Source: Vagococcus entomophilus (GTDB taxonomy: Bacteria; Bacillota; Bacilli; Lactobacillales; Vagococcaceae). From it: 64,000 nucleotides of DNA. The notes below the pieces were generated by a model. It was not told the origin of the DNA and did no database searches. It worked only from the letters and a program-made list of their open reading frames with translations. Below, in pieces: positions 46,985 through 55,985 of the stretch; the first letter of the stretch is position 1, and each line of letters begins with the position of its first letter. A program made the position numbers and the translations under genes. The DNA lies in contig NZ_NGJZ01000002.1 in NCBI RefSeq assembly GCF_003987595.1, positions 124,001 to 188,000 of the forward strand, in the 5' to 3' direction.

Positions 46985-47767
46985 ATGCATTTTCAACTGG
47001 ATAAAAACTGGCATCTTCAGCCGATTAGTGGAGATACAGGAAATACCTATATGGGTGTAAATGGGGAAGAAAAACTTTTTATTAAAAGAAACTCCTCTCC
47101 GTTTCTTGCGGCACTATCAAAAGAAGGGATAACTCCTAAGCTTGTTTGGACTAAGAGAACGGGTTCAGGAGATGTGTATACAGCGCAGGAGTGGCTTGAA
47201 GGTACCCTTTTAAAAGCCGATGAAATTGGTACACGATTAGACGTTTTAGAGATTTTGTACCGCGTCCATCACTCACAGTCGCTCAAAGAGATGCTAAAAA
47301 AAATTGGTGGCAAAGAACTTAGTGCGTTTGATTTGTTGGGATTATATGCTGAAAATCTACCGCAAGAGCTCAAAAAAAATCAGTATTTGGCACGTGTCTT
47401 TCGGTATCAAGAAGACCATCTTCCAGAGTCCAACTTGGATGAATGTGTGGTGTGTCATGGGGATGTGATTCGGCATAATTGGATTGTATCAGAAGAAAGC
47501 CGATTGTATCTTGTTGATTGGGATTCGGCCTTGTTGGCTGATCCGGTGTATGATTTAGGGATTATACTGGGCAAATACGTGCCGCTTACAAACTGGCCTA
47601 ATTGGTTAGCTTCGTATGGCAAAAAACCGACGCCTACCGTTTTGAAAAAAGCGATGTGGTACGCTACGATGGCCTTTTTGATGAGAATTCGCAAAGACTT
47701 TAAAAAAAATGATTTGATTCAAATGAATCGTGAAATTGAACAACTAAAAAAACTTTTTAATTATTAA
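46985..47767 (+). CDS. ytmP: Phosphotransferase family protein (YtmP-like)
   Basis: 260 residues of the aminoglycoside/choline-kinase-like fold. Catalytic Brenner motif [10 protein letters not shown] (about 157-166) and metal site [18 protein letters not shown] (about 175-192) are intact; the N-terminal lobe carries EEKLFIKRN. Substrate unknown; the gene regularly precedes trmB in firmicutes. The spacing of 59 bases to trmB suggests an operon. RBS weak (AGAAAGTGGGG). Confidence 0.85.
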   Translation: MHFQLDKNWHLQPISGDTGNTYMGVNGEEKLFIKRNSSPFLAALSKEGITPKLVWTKRTGSGDVYTAQEWLEGTLLKADEIGTRLDVLEILYRVHHSQSLKEMLKKIGGKELSAFDLLGLYAENLPQELKKNQYLARVFRYQEDHLPESNLDECVVCHGDVIRHNWIVSEESRLYLVDWDSALLADPVYDLGIILGKYVPLTNWPNWLASYGKKPTPTVLKKAMWYATMAFLMRIRKDFKKNDLIQMNREIEQLKKLFNY

Positions 47768-47826
47768 ATAGGGGACTCTTTGGTCAAAATGCCAGAGAGT
47801 TTTTTATAGGAAAAGAGAGGAAAAAG

Positions 47827-48471
47827 ATGAGAGTAAGAAATAAACCTTGGGCAAAAGAAAAAGTGGCGGAATATCCGCAGTATATTCCGAGTGATCCTAT
47901 GGCTTGGAAAGGAAAATGGCAAGACAAGTTTCAAAATAAGCAACCTATACATATCGAAGTTGGTACAGGAAAAGGTCAATTTATTACCGAGATGGCTAAG
48001 GCCCATCCTGAGATTAATTATGTTGGTATTGAGCTCCAAACCAATGTTATTGTGATTGCTTTAGATAAATTGATTGAAGAAAAATTGCCTAATTTGCAAT
48101 TATTGTTAGTCAATGGCAGCATGTTAACAGAATACTTTGCAGCGGGCGAAGTGGATCAAGTCTATCTGAACTTTTCTGATCCTTGGCCTAAAAAAAGGCA
48201 TGAAAAAAGGAGACTAACTTCACCTTCTTTCCTATCAAACTACGAAAACATTTTGAAAAAAAATGGTGAAATTCACTTTAAGACAGATAACAGAGGACTA
48301 TTTGAATACTCTTTGGCCAGCTTTTCACAGTATGGAATGATTTTGAAACAGGTGTGGTTAGATTTACACCAGAGTGATTTTGTTGGAAATATCATGACGG
48401 AGTATGAGGCTAAATTTTCCGCTAAAGGCCAGCCTATCTACCGAGTTGAGGCAGTTTTTCCAGAAAGATAA
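47827..48471 (+). CDS. trmB: tRNA (guanine-N7-)-methyltransferase
   Basis: 214 residues; SAM-dependent methyltransferase making m7G46 in tRNA. SAM motif [16 protein letters not shown] (about 40-55), GIELQTNVI, catalytic block [17 protein letters not shown], and ending [24 protein letters not shown]. Normal length. Last gene of the ytmP-trmB unit. Confidence 0.97.
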   Translation: MRVRNKPWAKEKVAEYPQYIPSDPMAWKGKWQDKFQNKQPIHIEVGTGKGQFITEMAKAHPEINYVGIELQTNVIVIALDKLIEEKLPNLQLLLVNGSMLTEYFAAGEVDQVYLNFSDPWPKKRHEKRRLTSPSFLSNYENILKKNGEIHFKTDNRGLFEYSLASFSQYGMILKQVWLDLHQSDFVGNIMTEYEAKFSAKGQPIYRVEAVFPER

Positions 48472-48511
48472 AAAAAAGAGAAAAAATTATCTTAATTTTT
48501 TCTCTTTTTTT
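48471..48511. terminator. Bidirectional terminator between trmB and the PepSY-like gene
   Basis: A nearly perfect 19-bp A/T-armed stem with GAG/CTC in the middle (48471-48489 with 48493-48511). It overlaps the ends of both converging genes. Confidence 0.9.
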
Positions 48512-48845
48512 ATAGCCGATGGATATCTAATATAGTACCAGTATAGGCATCTGCAATAAATTCGTATTGTACTTTTTCACAGTCTTCGATACGGATGATG
48601 CCACCTGTATACGTCTTAGACCTAACTGCGAAAACACGGCGGGGTTTTTTCTCAAAATTAATCCACGAACCTTCGATAGGTCCTTCTTGCAAAAAGGCTT
48701 GTTTGACTTTGTTTAAGATGGCATCTGGAGACAAAGTTTTTTTACTTTGGTACCATAAAGTAGATAAACTGCCCAAAGCAATGCCAGAGCCTAAACCAAG
48801 TGCAAAACCGTTTGTAAAGAGTGTGCTCTTTTTTCTATTTGTCAT
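48510..48845 (-). CDS. Small PepSY-like exported protein
   Basis: About 111 residues: basic start, one hydrophobic signal-anchor helix (FTNGFALGLGSGIALGSLSTLWY, about 9-31), then a single PepSY-like domain (DAILNKVKQAFLQEG, ending YEFIADAYTGTILDIHRL). PepSY domains are thought to inhibit peptidases or sense; here the neighbour is the aminopeptidase pepA, although the genes diverge. ATG 48845 is preferred, since GGAG lies 8 bases before it. Confidence 0.75.
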   Translation of the reverse strand: MTNRKKSTLFTNGFALGLGSGIALGSLSTLWYQSKKTLSPDAILNKVKQAFLQEGPIEGSWINFEKKPRRVFAVRSKTYTGGIIRIEDCEKVQYEFIADAYTGTILDIHRL

Positions 48846-49002
48846 GTTCGTCACTCCAGTTGAGGGTTTCTTTTTGTTTATTGTAGCACAAAATGGGGTT
48901 TAGTTCCTAAAGAAAACTTCATGAAAAAAAAGTAAAAATGGGGTATAATACTTAGGATAAAAGAAAGTGAGGTGGCGTTTCTGCATCTGCAGATCGTACA
49001 TT

Positions 49003-50079
49003 ATGGAAGAAAAATTATTTCAACGTATCAAGACAATGACAGAATTGCAAGGAACAAGTGGATTTGAAGAAGATATTCGTCAAGTAATGACAAAAGAATT
49101 AACACCACTTGTTGATCGTGTCGAGTATGATGGATTAGGTGGCGTTTTTGGGATTCGGGAAAATCAAGTAGCAGATGCCCCGCGTGTCATGGTAGCAGCC
49201 CATATGGATGAGGTTGGCTTTATGCTTACTCATATTATGGATAATGGCTTATTCCGTGTTGTTCCATTGGGTGGATGGAATCCGTATGTTGTTTCGGCTC
49301 AAAGGTTTACACTAAAGACAAGACATGCAGAATATCCTGTTATTTCTTCTTCTATTCCACCGCATTTACTAAGAGGAACAAGTGGCCAAACAAGTCTCAA
49401 TGTCGCAGATATTTTATTTGATGCAGGGTTTGAATCTAAAGAAGAGGCAGAAAGCTACGGGGTTCGTCCTGGAGACAGTATTGTGCCGAAAGTTGAAACC
49501 ATCAAGACGGCTAATGGTAAAAATATTATTAGCAAAGCGTGGGATAATCGTTACGGTTGTACAGTTGTACTAGAAGCTTTAGAAGCGCTGAAAGAAGTAG
49601 AATTAGCACATACATTGATTGCAGGAGCAAATGTTCAAGAAGAAGTAGGACTAAGAGGGACAAGACCTTCTGTTCATAAGTTTAAACCAGATTTATTCTT
49701 TGCAGTGGACTGTTCTGCAGCAGACGATATCAATGGGAAAAAAGATACTTTTGGACATCTGGGAGAAGGATTTTTACTCCGTATTTTTGATCCAGGGATG
49801 ATTACACTTAAAAGAATGCGCGAATTTTTACTGGATACTGCCGAAACAAACAAGATTCCTTATCAATATTTTGTTTCAAAAGGTGGAACAGATGCTGGTC
49901 AAGCGCATTTGATGAATGACGGGGTACCTAGTGCTGTAATTGGTGTTTGTGCGAGATATATCCATACACATCAAACAATGTTTAATATTACCGATTATGA
50001 TGCAGCAAAAGAGATGCTGATTACCGTATTAAAATCGTTAGATAAAACGACAGTCAATACGATTGTTTACGGAAAGTAG
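49003..50079 (+). CDS. pepA: Glutamyl aminopeptidase PepA (M42)
   Basis: About 358 residues; cobalt/zinc M42 peptidase that removes N-terminal Glu/Asp. It has the N-terminal LQGTSGFEEDIR, metal ligands in VAAHMDEVGFM, KAWDNRYGC, NVQEEVGLRG, VDCS and the ending RYIHTHQTMFNI. Start ATG 49003 matches the family, but the best ribosome site (AGTGAGGTGG, 48966-48975) is 27 bases upstream; a small hairpin at 48980-48993 lies between and could bring them together. Followed 4 bases later by the thioredoxin gene. Confidence 0.93.
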   Translation: MEEKLFQRIKTMTELQGTSGFEEDIRQVMTKELTPLVDRVEYDGLGGVFGIRENQVADAPRVMVAAHMDEVGFMLTHIMDNGLFRVVPLGGWNPYVVSAQRFTLKTRHAEYPVISSSIPPHLLRGTSGQTSLNVADILFDAGFESKEEAESYGVRPGDSIVPKVETIKTANGKNIISKAWDNRYGCTVVLEALEALKEVELAHTLIAGANVQEEVGLRGTRPSVHKFKPDLFFAVDCSAADDINGKKDTFGHLGEGFLLRIFDPGMITLKRMREFLLDTAETNKIPYQYFVSKGGTDAGQAHLMNDGVPSAVIGVCARYIHTHQTMFNITDYDAAKEMLITVLKSLDKTTVNTIVYGK

Positions 50080-50083
50080 GTAT

Positions 50084-50398
50084 ATGATGAGATTGCCTAG
50101 CACATTAGAAGAAATTGCGGTGAGTATTGAAACGGGCAACAATGTTTTATTCTTTACGGCAGATTGGTGTGGGGATTGCAGATATATTTATCCAATGATG
50201 CCCGAGATTGAAGCAGAATTTTCCCAGTATAGGTTTATCCAAATTGATCGGGATCAATTTTTGCCACTTTGTCAAAAATGGGGAATTATGGGAATTCCGA
50301 GTTTTATTGTCACGAGTGAGGGCAAAGAAATTGGACGCTATGTAAATAAAGAGAGAAAAACCAAGGCACAGATTGTAGAGTTTTTGAATTCTATCTAG
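50084..50398 (+). CDS. Thioredoxin-like protein (YtpP type)
   Basis: About 104 residues; thioredoxin fold with active site WCGDC (about 25-29), cis-Pro region MGIPSFIV and C-terminal helix. The CGDC motif marks the YtpP-like group rather than TrxA (CGPC). Possible role in cytoplasmic disulfide reduction. It follows pepA by 4 bases and precedes the ytpR gene, the same neighbourhood as in Bacillus (ytpP-ytpQ-ytpR). Start ATG 50084. Confidence 0.88.
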   Translation: MMRLPSTLEEIAVSIETGNNVLFFTADWCGDCRYIYPMMPEIEAEFSQYRFIQIDRDQFLPLCQKWGIMGIPSFIVTSEGKEIGRYVNKERKTKAQIVEFLNSI

Positions 50399-50446
50399 CA
50401 GGTAGAAACTATTTAAGGCAATAAAAAGAGATAAGGGAGCGAAATC

Positions 50447-51058
50447 ATGATTTTTAGTTACAATCCACAAGCAGTGGGAGATGTATTACTGATTGTAGTA
50501 GCAGATGCAGCCAATCAAGAAGTGACGGCAGAAAGAAGAGGAAATATTGCCCGAGTATTTATTAAAGAGACCAATCAAACTGTCGGAATAAATTTCTTTA
50601 ATGCTAGTCATCTGTTAGAAAATTTGAGCGGACAAGGACAAGTTTACTTAAATAAAGAGCAAGTTCAAAAGTTGAATGAATTATTAGCGGCAGAAGGTTT
50701 TTGTGAAAAGGTTCAACTAGACAATCAGCCAGACTTTGTTACAGGTTTTGTAAAGTCCTGCAAAAAGCACCCAGATTCTAATCATCTGTCCATCACCCAA
50801 ACCGATATAGGGAATGGAGAGCTACTTCAGATTGTATGTGGGGCACCGAATATTAAGGCTGGCTTAAAAGTTGTTGTGGCAAGAGTGGGTGCAATGATGC
50901 CAAATGGATTGATAATTTGGCCTGGGAAACTTCGAGGAGAAGAAAGCCATGGCATGATCTGTTCTGCCAAAGAGTTAGGTGTACCTGATGCGCCTACGAA
51001 AAAGGGAATAATGGAATTGCCTTTTGATACAGAAATTGGGCAAGCTTATTCAGTATAA
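50447..51058 (+). CDS. ytpR: YtpR-family tRNA-binding protein
   Basis: 203 residues. N-terminal DUF4479 domain (about 1-85), then a C-terminal tRNA-binding OB domain like that of PheT (about 90-200; FVKSCKKHPDSNHLSITQTDIG, IVCGAPNIKAGLKVVVA, RGEESHGMICSAKELG). Binds tRNA; cellular role unclear. RBS AAGGGAG. Last gene of the pepA-thioredoxin-ytpR group; strong terminator follows. Confidence 0.93.
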   Translation: MIFSYNPQAVGDVLLIVVADAANQEVTAERRGNIARVFIKETNQTVGINFFNASHLLENLSGQGQVYLNKEQVQKLNELLAAEGFCEKVQLDNQPDFVTGFVKSCKKHPDSNHLSITQTDIGNGELLQIVCGAPNIKAGLKVVVARVGAMMPNGLIIWPGKLRGEESHGMICSAKELGVPDAPTKKGIMELPFDTEIGQAYSV

Positions 51059-51097
51059 AAGAACGAAGCTTATCTTTTAGGTAAGCTTCGTTCTTTT
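51057..51097. terminator. Bidirectional terminator after ytpR
   Basis: A perfect 16-bp stem (51057-51072 with 51082-51097), 9-base loop, A and T arms. It reaches into the last codon of the opposing Dabb gene. Confidence 0.92.
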
Positions 51098-51393
51098 TAT
51101 GTTACTGGAAAGTCCATCACACAGACAGCCACTGTGTAGTTGTGAATGGCATTTTTAAAGGATTCATGGTGAGGATGAGTTGCGTAAGCTTCCAAGTTTT
51201 CGTAAGAATCAAAAAAAATAGTGAGACCATAATTAAATCCTGCCGTCTTATCTGTTTCCGGAGTGGAATTCTTTCCAAAATATACATGTTGAATTCCTTG
51301 AATTGAATGGAATTTTTCAACCAATGGAACGAGGAGTTCAGGGTTCATTTGCTTTAAGTCAAAATTAAAAAGAACATTGTGGATATAACGCAT
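51097..51393 (-). CDS. Dabb (stress-responsive alpha-beta barrel) protein
   Basis: 98 residues, single Dabb domain: IHNVLFNF at the start, central YGLTIFFDSYENLEAYATHPHHESF and the ending VAVCVMDFPV. These form dimeric alpha-beta barrels related to antibiotic monooxygenases; substrate unknown. Monocistronic, convergent with ytpR. RBS AAGGAGCG. Confidence 0.88.
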   Translation of the reverse strand: MRYIHNVLFNFDLKQMNPELLVPLVEKFHSIQGIQHVYFGKNSTPETDKTAGFNYGLTIFFDSYENLEAYATHPHHESFKNAIHNYTVAVCVMDFPVT

Positions 51394-51522
51394 AAGTAGG
51401 ACGCTCCTTTAGTGTTTGATAGTGTCAGTATAGCATGTTAGTGAGGATTTTGTGAGGCGCAAGTAGCAGCTTTTCTAAGATACCGTGATATAATAAAAAA
51501 GGAAAGCAAATGGGGTGAATAG

Positions 51523-52407
51523 ATGGAAACATGGGATCAAGCAGCACTAGAAGCGTATCGAAGATATCTGATGTGCAACATCAAGAAACTGTCAACCGAA
51601 CAGAAACTATTTTTTGTTGAAAAGATTGGGCAGGAAACACGGTATGTTGGTTCAGCAATCTATACGGAGATGTTCAAAAAAAGTCGTAAAACTGCAGGTG
51701 AAAAAGTAATGCTCGTATTATCCCAACTTGGTGGCACGATAGATCAACAGGGGATGTTGCAATTGATTGGACCTTATCAATTGGATCCAACTCTCGCTCC
51801 GCATGGGAAATTTTTTCAGCTATTTGCAGATACGGTCCGAAAAGCTTTTTACAAAAAGAAGTTAAGAAATCAGGCAGTTCACCAATTGCGAATGTACATT
51901 GATCGACACAACCTTACATATATACGAAAGAAATATGGTGGCAAGACAGATACGGATGAATCGGCACTTAATTTATATGCGCAAACAGAATTGGGGAGAA
52001 AGAGTTTACCCAAAGAACCGGCTAGATTTCATAACAAATTTCCTAAGACAAGTAGCTACCAAGTTTTTGTTTTGGGCAAAGAAAATCGCAAACGAGTCAC
52101 CCCAGACTTTCATGCAGAATTTATTTTGGATGAAAGAGGGAATTTTGTGAGTCAGTGGAATGTACTGAAGGAGCGGGAAGACAAGCGGATAGAGAGTGAT
52201 ATTCAGGCATATGAGTTAACCCAAGAGTTTGAGTTTCAGATTATGAATGGAGAGTCGTTTAATTATGCAAAACGAAATAATCAGGAACATGTTCGTTTAG
52301 ATAGTTGGCCACCAGGAAAATACGATCATAATCTCAGAAAAGCTATTCACCAAAAATGGCGTAGTCCTTCGGTAAAACAATTTAATTACCAAGCTGATCG
52401 TGATTAA
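51523..52407 (+). CDS. Conserved hypothetical protein, possibly DUF3114
   Basis: A 294-residue cytoplasmic protein, no signal or membrane helix. It has a basic N-terminal half with helices (QAALEAYRRYLMCNIKKLSTEQKLF) and a C-terminal beta-containing half (TPDFHAEFILDERGNFVSQWNVL, HVRLDSWPPGKYDHNLRKAIHQKW). The second half recalls the streptococcal DUF3114 proteins, but I am not certain. Conserved His, Asp and Trp in the C-terminal part could be catalytic. RBS AATGGGGTG. Stands alone; no terminator is obvious in the 216-base gap after it. Confidence 0.6.
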   Translation: METWDQAALEAYRRYLMCNIKKLSTEQKLFFVEKIGQETRYVGSAIYTEMFKKSRKTAGEKVMLVLSQLGGTIDQQGMLQLIGPYQLDPTLAPHGKFFQLFADTVRKAFYKKKLRNQAVHQLRMYIDRHNLTYIRKKYGGKTDTDESALNLYAQTELGRKSLPKEPARFHNKFPKTSSYQVFVLGKENRKRVTPDFHAEFILDERGNFVSQWNVLKEREDKRIESDIQAYELTQEFEFQIMNGESFNYAKRNNQEHVRLDSWPPGKYDHNLRKAIHQKWRSPSVKQFNYQADRD

Positions 52408-52623
52408 AAGGCTATTTCTTGACGAATAGGTCAAATGAGCGTAAGCTAAATATAGGGAGTTAAAAAAATTCTCTGTTCGTTTTCCCAAAATAGCTAAATA
52501 ACTTAGCTCAATTTTTCGGAATTGATTCTTCAAAGTCTCTAAGTATTTGACATTGAAATATGTTAGACGAGATAAATAGCGAACTTATTTTGATAAGAAT
52601 TATCTAAAGGAGGAAGTTTATTT

Positions 52624-53235
52624 ATGGCAGTAACATTAGCAGTTAAAGAAAGAGAAGTAAGACCTCGTTCCACAAAGGAAAAGTTAAGAAAACAAGGTGA
52701 AGTACCAGCAGTTTTATATGGAAACAATGTGCCAAACACAGCACTCACTGTTTCGGAAAAAGACTTATTGAAAATATTACGTGCACATGGTAAAAATACA
52801 GTTATTACCATGACAGTTGGAGGTAAAAAAGTACAGTCACTTGTGGGTGAACAACAAGTAGATACGTTTACCAAACAATGGAAGCACGTTGACTTTGTAG
52901 CAGTCGATATGAAAGAAAAAATTGAAGTAACTGCTGAGGTTGTGCTAATAAATGATGCAAAAGGTGCGAAATCTGGCGGTACATTAGTTCAAAACGTGTA
53001 TGAGCTGACAGTTTCTGCAACACCAGATAATTTACCAGAAAAAATTGAAGTAGATGTAGCAAATCTAGAAATTGGAGATTCTATTACAGTAGCAGACTTA
53101 TCCACAGAGTTAGGCTATGAAATTGTAGATGCACCAGAAGAACAAGTTGCTTCTGTTGTGGTAGAACAAAATGAAGTGGAAGAAGAAAGTTCTGCAACAA
53201 CTGAAGAAGCGGAACCTGAATTAGTAGAAGATTAA
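52624..53235 (+). CDS. rplY: Ribosomal protein bL25 / general stress protein Ctc
   Basis: 203 residues: the N-terminal 5S-rRNA-binding L25 domain (about 1-90; RSTKEKLRKQGEVPAVLYG) followed by the TL5/Ctc C-terminal beta domain (about 100-180; LIDLE-like region, VDVANLEIGDSITVADL) and an acidic tail. Binds 5S rRNA in the large subunit. The very strong AAAGGAGGAAG ribosome site fits high expression. Two terminators in tandem follow. Confidence 0.95.
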   Translation: MAVTLAVKEREVRPRSTKEKLRKQGEVPAVLYGNNVPNTALTVSEKDLLKILRAHGKNTVITMTVGGKKVQSLVGEQQVDTFTKQWKHVDFVAVDMKEKIEVTAEVVLINDAKGAKSGGTLVQNVYELTVSATPDNLPEKIEVDVANLEIGDSITVADLSTELGYEIVDAPEEQVASVVVEQNEVEEESSATTEEAEPELVED

Positions 53236-53243
53236 TCAAATCG

Positions 53244-53280
53244 AAGTAGAATCGCTGAATAGTCGTGATTCTACTTTTTT
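53244..53280 (+). terminator. First terminator after rplY
   Basis: Stem AAGTAGAATCG with CG(T)GATTCTACTT (53244-53254 with 53264-53276, one bulged base), then T6. Confidence 0.82.
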
Positions 53281-53290
53281 AGTTAGTTGA

Positions 53291-53326
53291 AAGGATACAA
53301 GCCAAAAGGCAGGTATCCTTTTTTTA
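53291..53326 (+). terminator. Second terminator after rplY
   Basis: Stem AAGGATAC with GTATCCTT (53291-53298 with 53313-53320) plus an inner GCC/GGC pairing, followed by T7. Tandem with the previous one; it shields the DnaA-box region from rplY transcription. Confidence 0.8.
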
Positions 53327-53501
53327 TCCACAGAAAATTGTGGATAAGTCTGTTAAAATGTGTATAAATACAAACAAGCGTTTGTAAAATTACTTATTTA
53401 TCCACATGTTAATAAAAAAAACAGTAAACTATCAACAAAAATATGACAACAATGTGGAAAATCAACTTAGTTATAAACAAGTTAAAAAAAATTGTGGATA
53501 A
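53324..53501. promoter_or_regulatory. DnaA-box cluster
   Basis: Within 178 bases there are four perfect DnaA boxes (TTATCCACA): 53324-53332 (+), 53339-53347 (-), 53398-53406 (+) and 53493-53501 (-). There is also the common strong variant TTTTCCACA at 53453-53461 (-) and a one-mismatch box at 53359-53367 (-). The first two are inverted with a 6-base spacer. The region is AT-rich and gene-free. No dnaA, dnaN or rpmH gene is in the window, so this is probably an accessory DnaA-binding locus rather than oriC. Confidence 0.85.
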
Positions 53502-53605
53502 GTACTGTTTGTTAAAATCATGTGATAGGAAAATGTTTAAATGGTTAGTTTATTTTCATAAAGGACTATACCATGTTGCACTCTTTCTAAAAATTAGCTA
53601 TTCTT

Positions 53606-53642
53606 GATTTTATAAATATACATTTTATAAAATCTGAAAATT
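53606..53642 (+). promoter_or_regulatory. Palindrome and CodY-like site ahead of the peptide transporter
   Basis: A perfect 11-bp inverted repeat (53606-53616 with 53624-53634, 7-base spacer) lies 25 bases before the start codon. It overlaps TAAAATCTGAAAATT (53628-53642), which matches 11 of 15 positions of the CodY box AATTTTCWGAAAATT. Either could be an operator. Confidence 0.45.
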
Positions 53643-53659
53643 TAGAAAGTAGTGGTAAA

Positions 53660-55165
53660 ATGGAATACTCTCGAGAAGAATTAGTTGATAGTGTCCCTCA
53701 GACTGGTTTTTTTGGTCATCCCAAGGGGTTAGGAATCTTATTCTTTATAGAATTTTGGGAAAGATTTAGCTATTATGGAATGCGTGCAATTTTATTATAT
53801 TATATGTACTATAGTGTAGAAAAAGGTGGACTTGGTTTTAGTAAAGATATGGCTTCTTCTATGTTTTCTGTTTATGGCTCTTTAATTTTTATGACAGGAA
53901 TTATAGGTGGATGGCTAGCAGATCGTGTGCTTGGTTCAAGAAAGTCACTATTTTTAGGTGCTGTTCTTATTATGTTTGGCCATATCGCTTTATCTCTGCC
54001 TGGGAGTCGCTTATTTTTCTTAGTATCTATGTTCTTCATCATTATTGGTTCAGGTCTTATGAAACCTAATATTTCGAGTGTAGTGGGAGATCTTTATCAT
54101 AAAGAAGACGCACGAATGGATGCTGGATTTGTTATTTTTTATCTTTCAGTTAATATGGGAGCTCTTATTTCACCCTTTATAGTTGGTCAATTACAAACGA
54201 GTTATGGCTTTCATTATGGGTTTGGGGCAGCGGCTTTTGGGATGTTTTTAGCACTGATTATTTATCTGATTTTTAATAGAAAGAATTTGGGTCGGATTGG
54301 TAAACGTGTACCCAATCCGTTGACAGAAGCAGAGAAAAGAACCTATTTACGTAATTTAATTCTTGTGCTCATTATCTGTGGTGTCTTATTATACATACTA
54401 TATCTTAGCCGAATGCTAACATTTAATAATTTTACTTATTTTGTGACCTTTTTAGGGATTGCTATTCCTATTTATTATTTTACAATGATGTATCGCAGTA
54501 AAAAAACAACGACGATAGAAAAATCACGTGTGTTAGCTTATATTCCGTTGTTTATTGCCGGCGTCATGTTTTGGTCGATTCAAGAACAAGGCTCATCCAT
54601 TTTAGGTGTTTTTGCGGATACAAACACACAACTTGACTTAAAGCATGTGGTAGGAATTAATTTTGTGATTCCGGCGTCATTTTTTCAATCGATTAATCCA
54701 ATCTTTATTGTTTTATTTGCCCCGCTTATTTCCATGTTGTGGGTGAAACTCGGGAAAAAAAATCCATCAACAGGCCTCAAGTTTTCATTGGGACTACTTT
54801 TTGCCGGCGTCTCGTTTTTAGTAATGATGATACCGACGCGTGGTATGACAGATACAACATTAATCAATCCAGCGTGGTTAGTTATTTCGTTTGTTATTTG
54901 TGTGATTGGAGAGTTGTGCTTATCTCCAGTTGGTTCTAGTGTCTCAGTAAAATTAGCGCCTAGAGCATTTGAATCGCAAATGCTAAGCTTATGGTTTTTA
55001 ACAGATGCAACGGCACAAGCCATCAATTCTCAACTTGTAAAGGTTTATGATGTGATGACGAAAGCAGAATATTTTGGCTTTTTAGGCGCTTTGGCAGTGA
55101 TACTAGGATTAGTCATGATGTTTTACTCTCCATGGATTCAAAAGAAAATGCAGGGGATTTTGTAG
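53660..55165 (+). CDS. dtpT: POT-family di-/tripeptide transporter
   Basis: A 501-residue membrane protein with about 14 helices of the proton-coupled oligopeptide transporter (PTR2/POT) family. It has the ExxER-type motif at EFWERFSYYGMRAILLYYMYY (about 30-50), the second signature IGSGLMKPNISSVVGDLY (about 130-147) and FYLSVNMGALISP. It imports di- and tripeptides with protons. Weak ribosome site (AAGTAGTGG). Monocistronic with a strong terminator. The CodY-like site upstream would fit the known nitrogen control of dtpT in lactic acid bacteria. Confidence 0.93.
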   Translation: MEYSREELVDSVPQTGFFGHPKGLGILFFIEFWERFSYYGMRAILLYYMYYSVEKGGLGFSKDMASSMFSVYGSLIFMTGIIGGWLADRVLGSRKSLFLGAVLIMFGHIALSLPGSRLFFLVSMFFIIIGSGLMKPNISSVVGDLYHKEDARMDAGFVIFYLSVNMGALISPFIVGQLQTSYGFHYGFGAAAFGMFLALIIYLIFNRKNLGRIGKRVPNPLTEAEKRTYLRNLILVLIICGVLLYILYLSRMLTFNNFTYFVTFLGIAIPIYYFTMMYRSKKTTTIEKSRVLAYIPLFIAGVMFWSIQEQGSSILGVFADTNTQLDLKHVVGINFVIPASFFQSINPIFIVLFAPLISMLWVKLGKKNPSTGLKFSLGLLFAGVSFLVMMIPTRGMTDTTLINPAWLVISFVICVIGELCLSPVGSSVSVKLAPRAFESQMLSLWFLTDATAQAINSQLVKVYDVMTKAEYFGFLGALAVILGLVMMFYSPWIQKKMQGIL

Positions 55166-55176
55166 TATCTAATAAA

Positions 55177-55223
55177 AAATAAAAGTGAGGCAACCTGTTG
55201 TTCGTGTTGCCTCACTTTTATTT
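55177..55223. terminator. Bidirectional terminator between dtpT and the ABC ATPase gene
   Basis: A perfect 18-bp stem (55177-55194 with 55206-55223), A and T arms, 11-base loop. It reaches the stop codon of the minus-strand gene. Confidence 0.92.
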
Positions 55224-55962
55224 AGTTTTCTAATATACGTTTAAGAAAGGTTTTTGTGCGTGCTTCTTTCGGGGATTGGAAGATTTGTTCAGGAGTTCCT
55301 TCTTCTGCAATCACCCCTCTATCCATGAAAATCACACGGTCAGATACATCTCGAGCGAAGGTCATCTCATGTGTCACGACCACCATCGTCAGTCCAGTTT
55401 GTGCAAGTTCCTTCATGATTTTGAGGACTTCGCCAACCATTTCCGGATCAAGTGCCGATGTCGGTTCATCAAATAGTAACATGTCAGGGTCCATCGACAA
55501 TGCACGTGCAATAGCTACTCGTTGTTTTTGACCACCGGATAACTGACTGGGTTTTGCGTGAAGAAAGCGGTCCATGCCCACACGTTCTAAATTTTTTCGG
55601 GCGATGGTACTCGCTTCTTCTTTTGTACGATGAAGCACTTTTAATTGTCCAACAACACAGTTCATTAAGACATCGTGATTTTCAAATAGATTAAACTGTT
55701 GAAAGACCATGCCTAAATGAGTTCGATAGTTGGGTAGAGAATAATTTTTTTCTAAAATATTTTTACCAGCAAAAATTATTTTGCCCGCAGTAGGTTTTTC
55801 TAGTAAGTTGATGCAGCGTAGTAAGGTTGATTTTCCAGACCCGGAAGAACCAATAATGGTCACCACCTCTCCAGCGCTTACTTCTAGACTGACATCTTTT
55901 AACACTTCATTTTGTCCGTAAGATTTGCGTAGATGTTCGATCGATAGTAATTGTGACATCAT
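55222..55962 (-). CDS. Amino-acid ABC transporter ATP-binding protein, predicted lysine
   Basis: 246 residues, polar amino acid uptake (GlnQ/HisP) ATPase: Walker [10 protein letters not shown] (about 36-44), Q-loop VFQQFNLF, signature LSGGQKQR, Walker [13 protein letters not shown] and switch VVVTHEM. It energises the fused permease encoded just upstream (23-base gap). Because that operon is led by a lysine riboswitch, lysine is the likely substrate; by sequence alone it would be called glutamine-type. RBS AGGAGG. Confidence 0.93.
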   Translation of the reverse strand: MMSQLLSIEHLRKSYGQNEVLKDVSLEVSAGEVVTIIGSSGSGKSTLLRCINLLEKPTAGKIIFAGKNILEKNYSLPNYRTHLGMVFQQFNLFENHDVLMNCVVGQLKVLHRTKEEASTIARKNLERVGMDRFLHAKPSQLSGGQKQRVAIARALSMDPDMLLFDEPTSALDPEMVGEVLKIMKELAQTGLTMVVVTHEMTFARDVSDRVIFMDRGVIAEEGTPEQIFQSPKEARTKTFLKRILEN

Positions 55963-55985
55963 TTTTCCTCCTTAGTTTATTTTTC

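Noticed and set aside
53324..53501. Chromosomal origin oriC
   Set aside because: The boxes would fit, but no dnaA, dnaN, rpmH or other origin-linked genes are near; kept as an accessory DnaA-box cluster.
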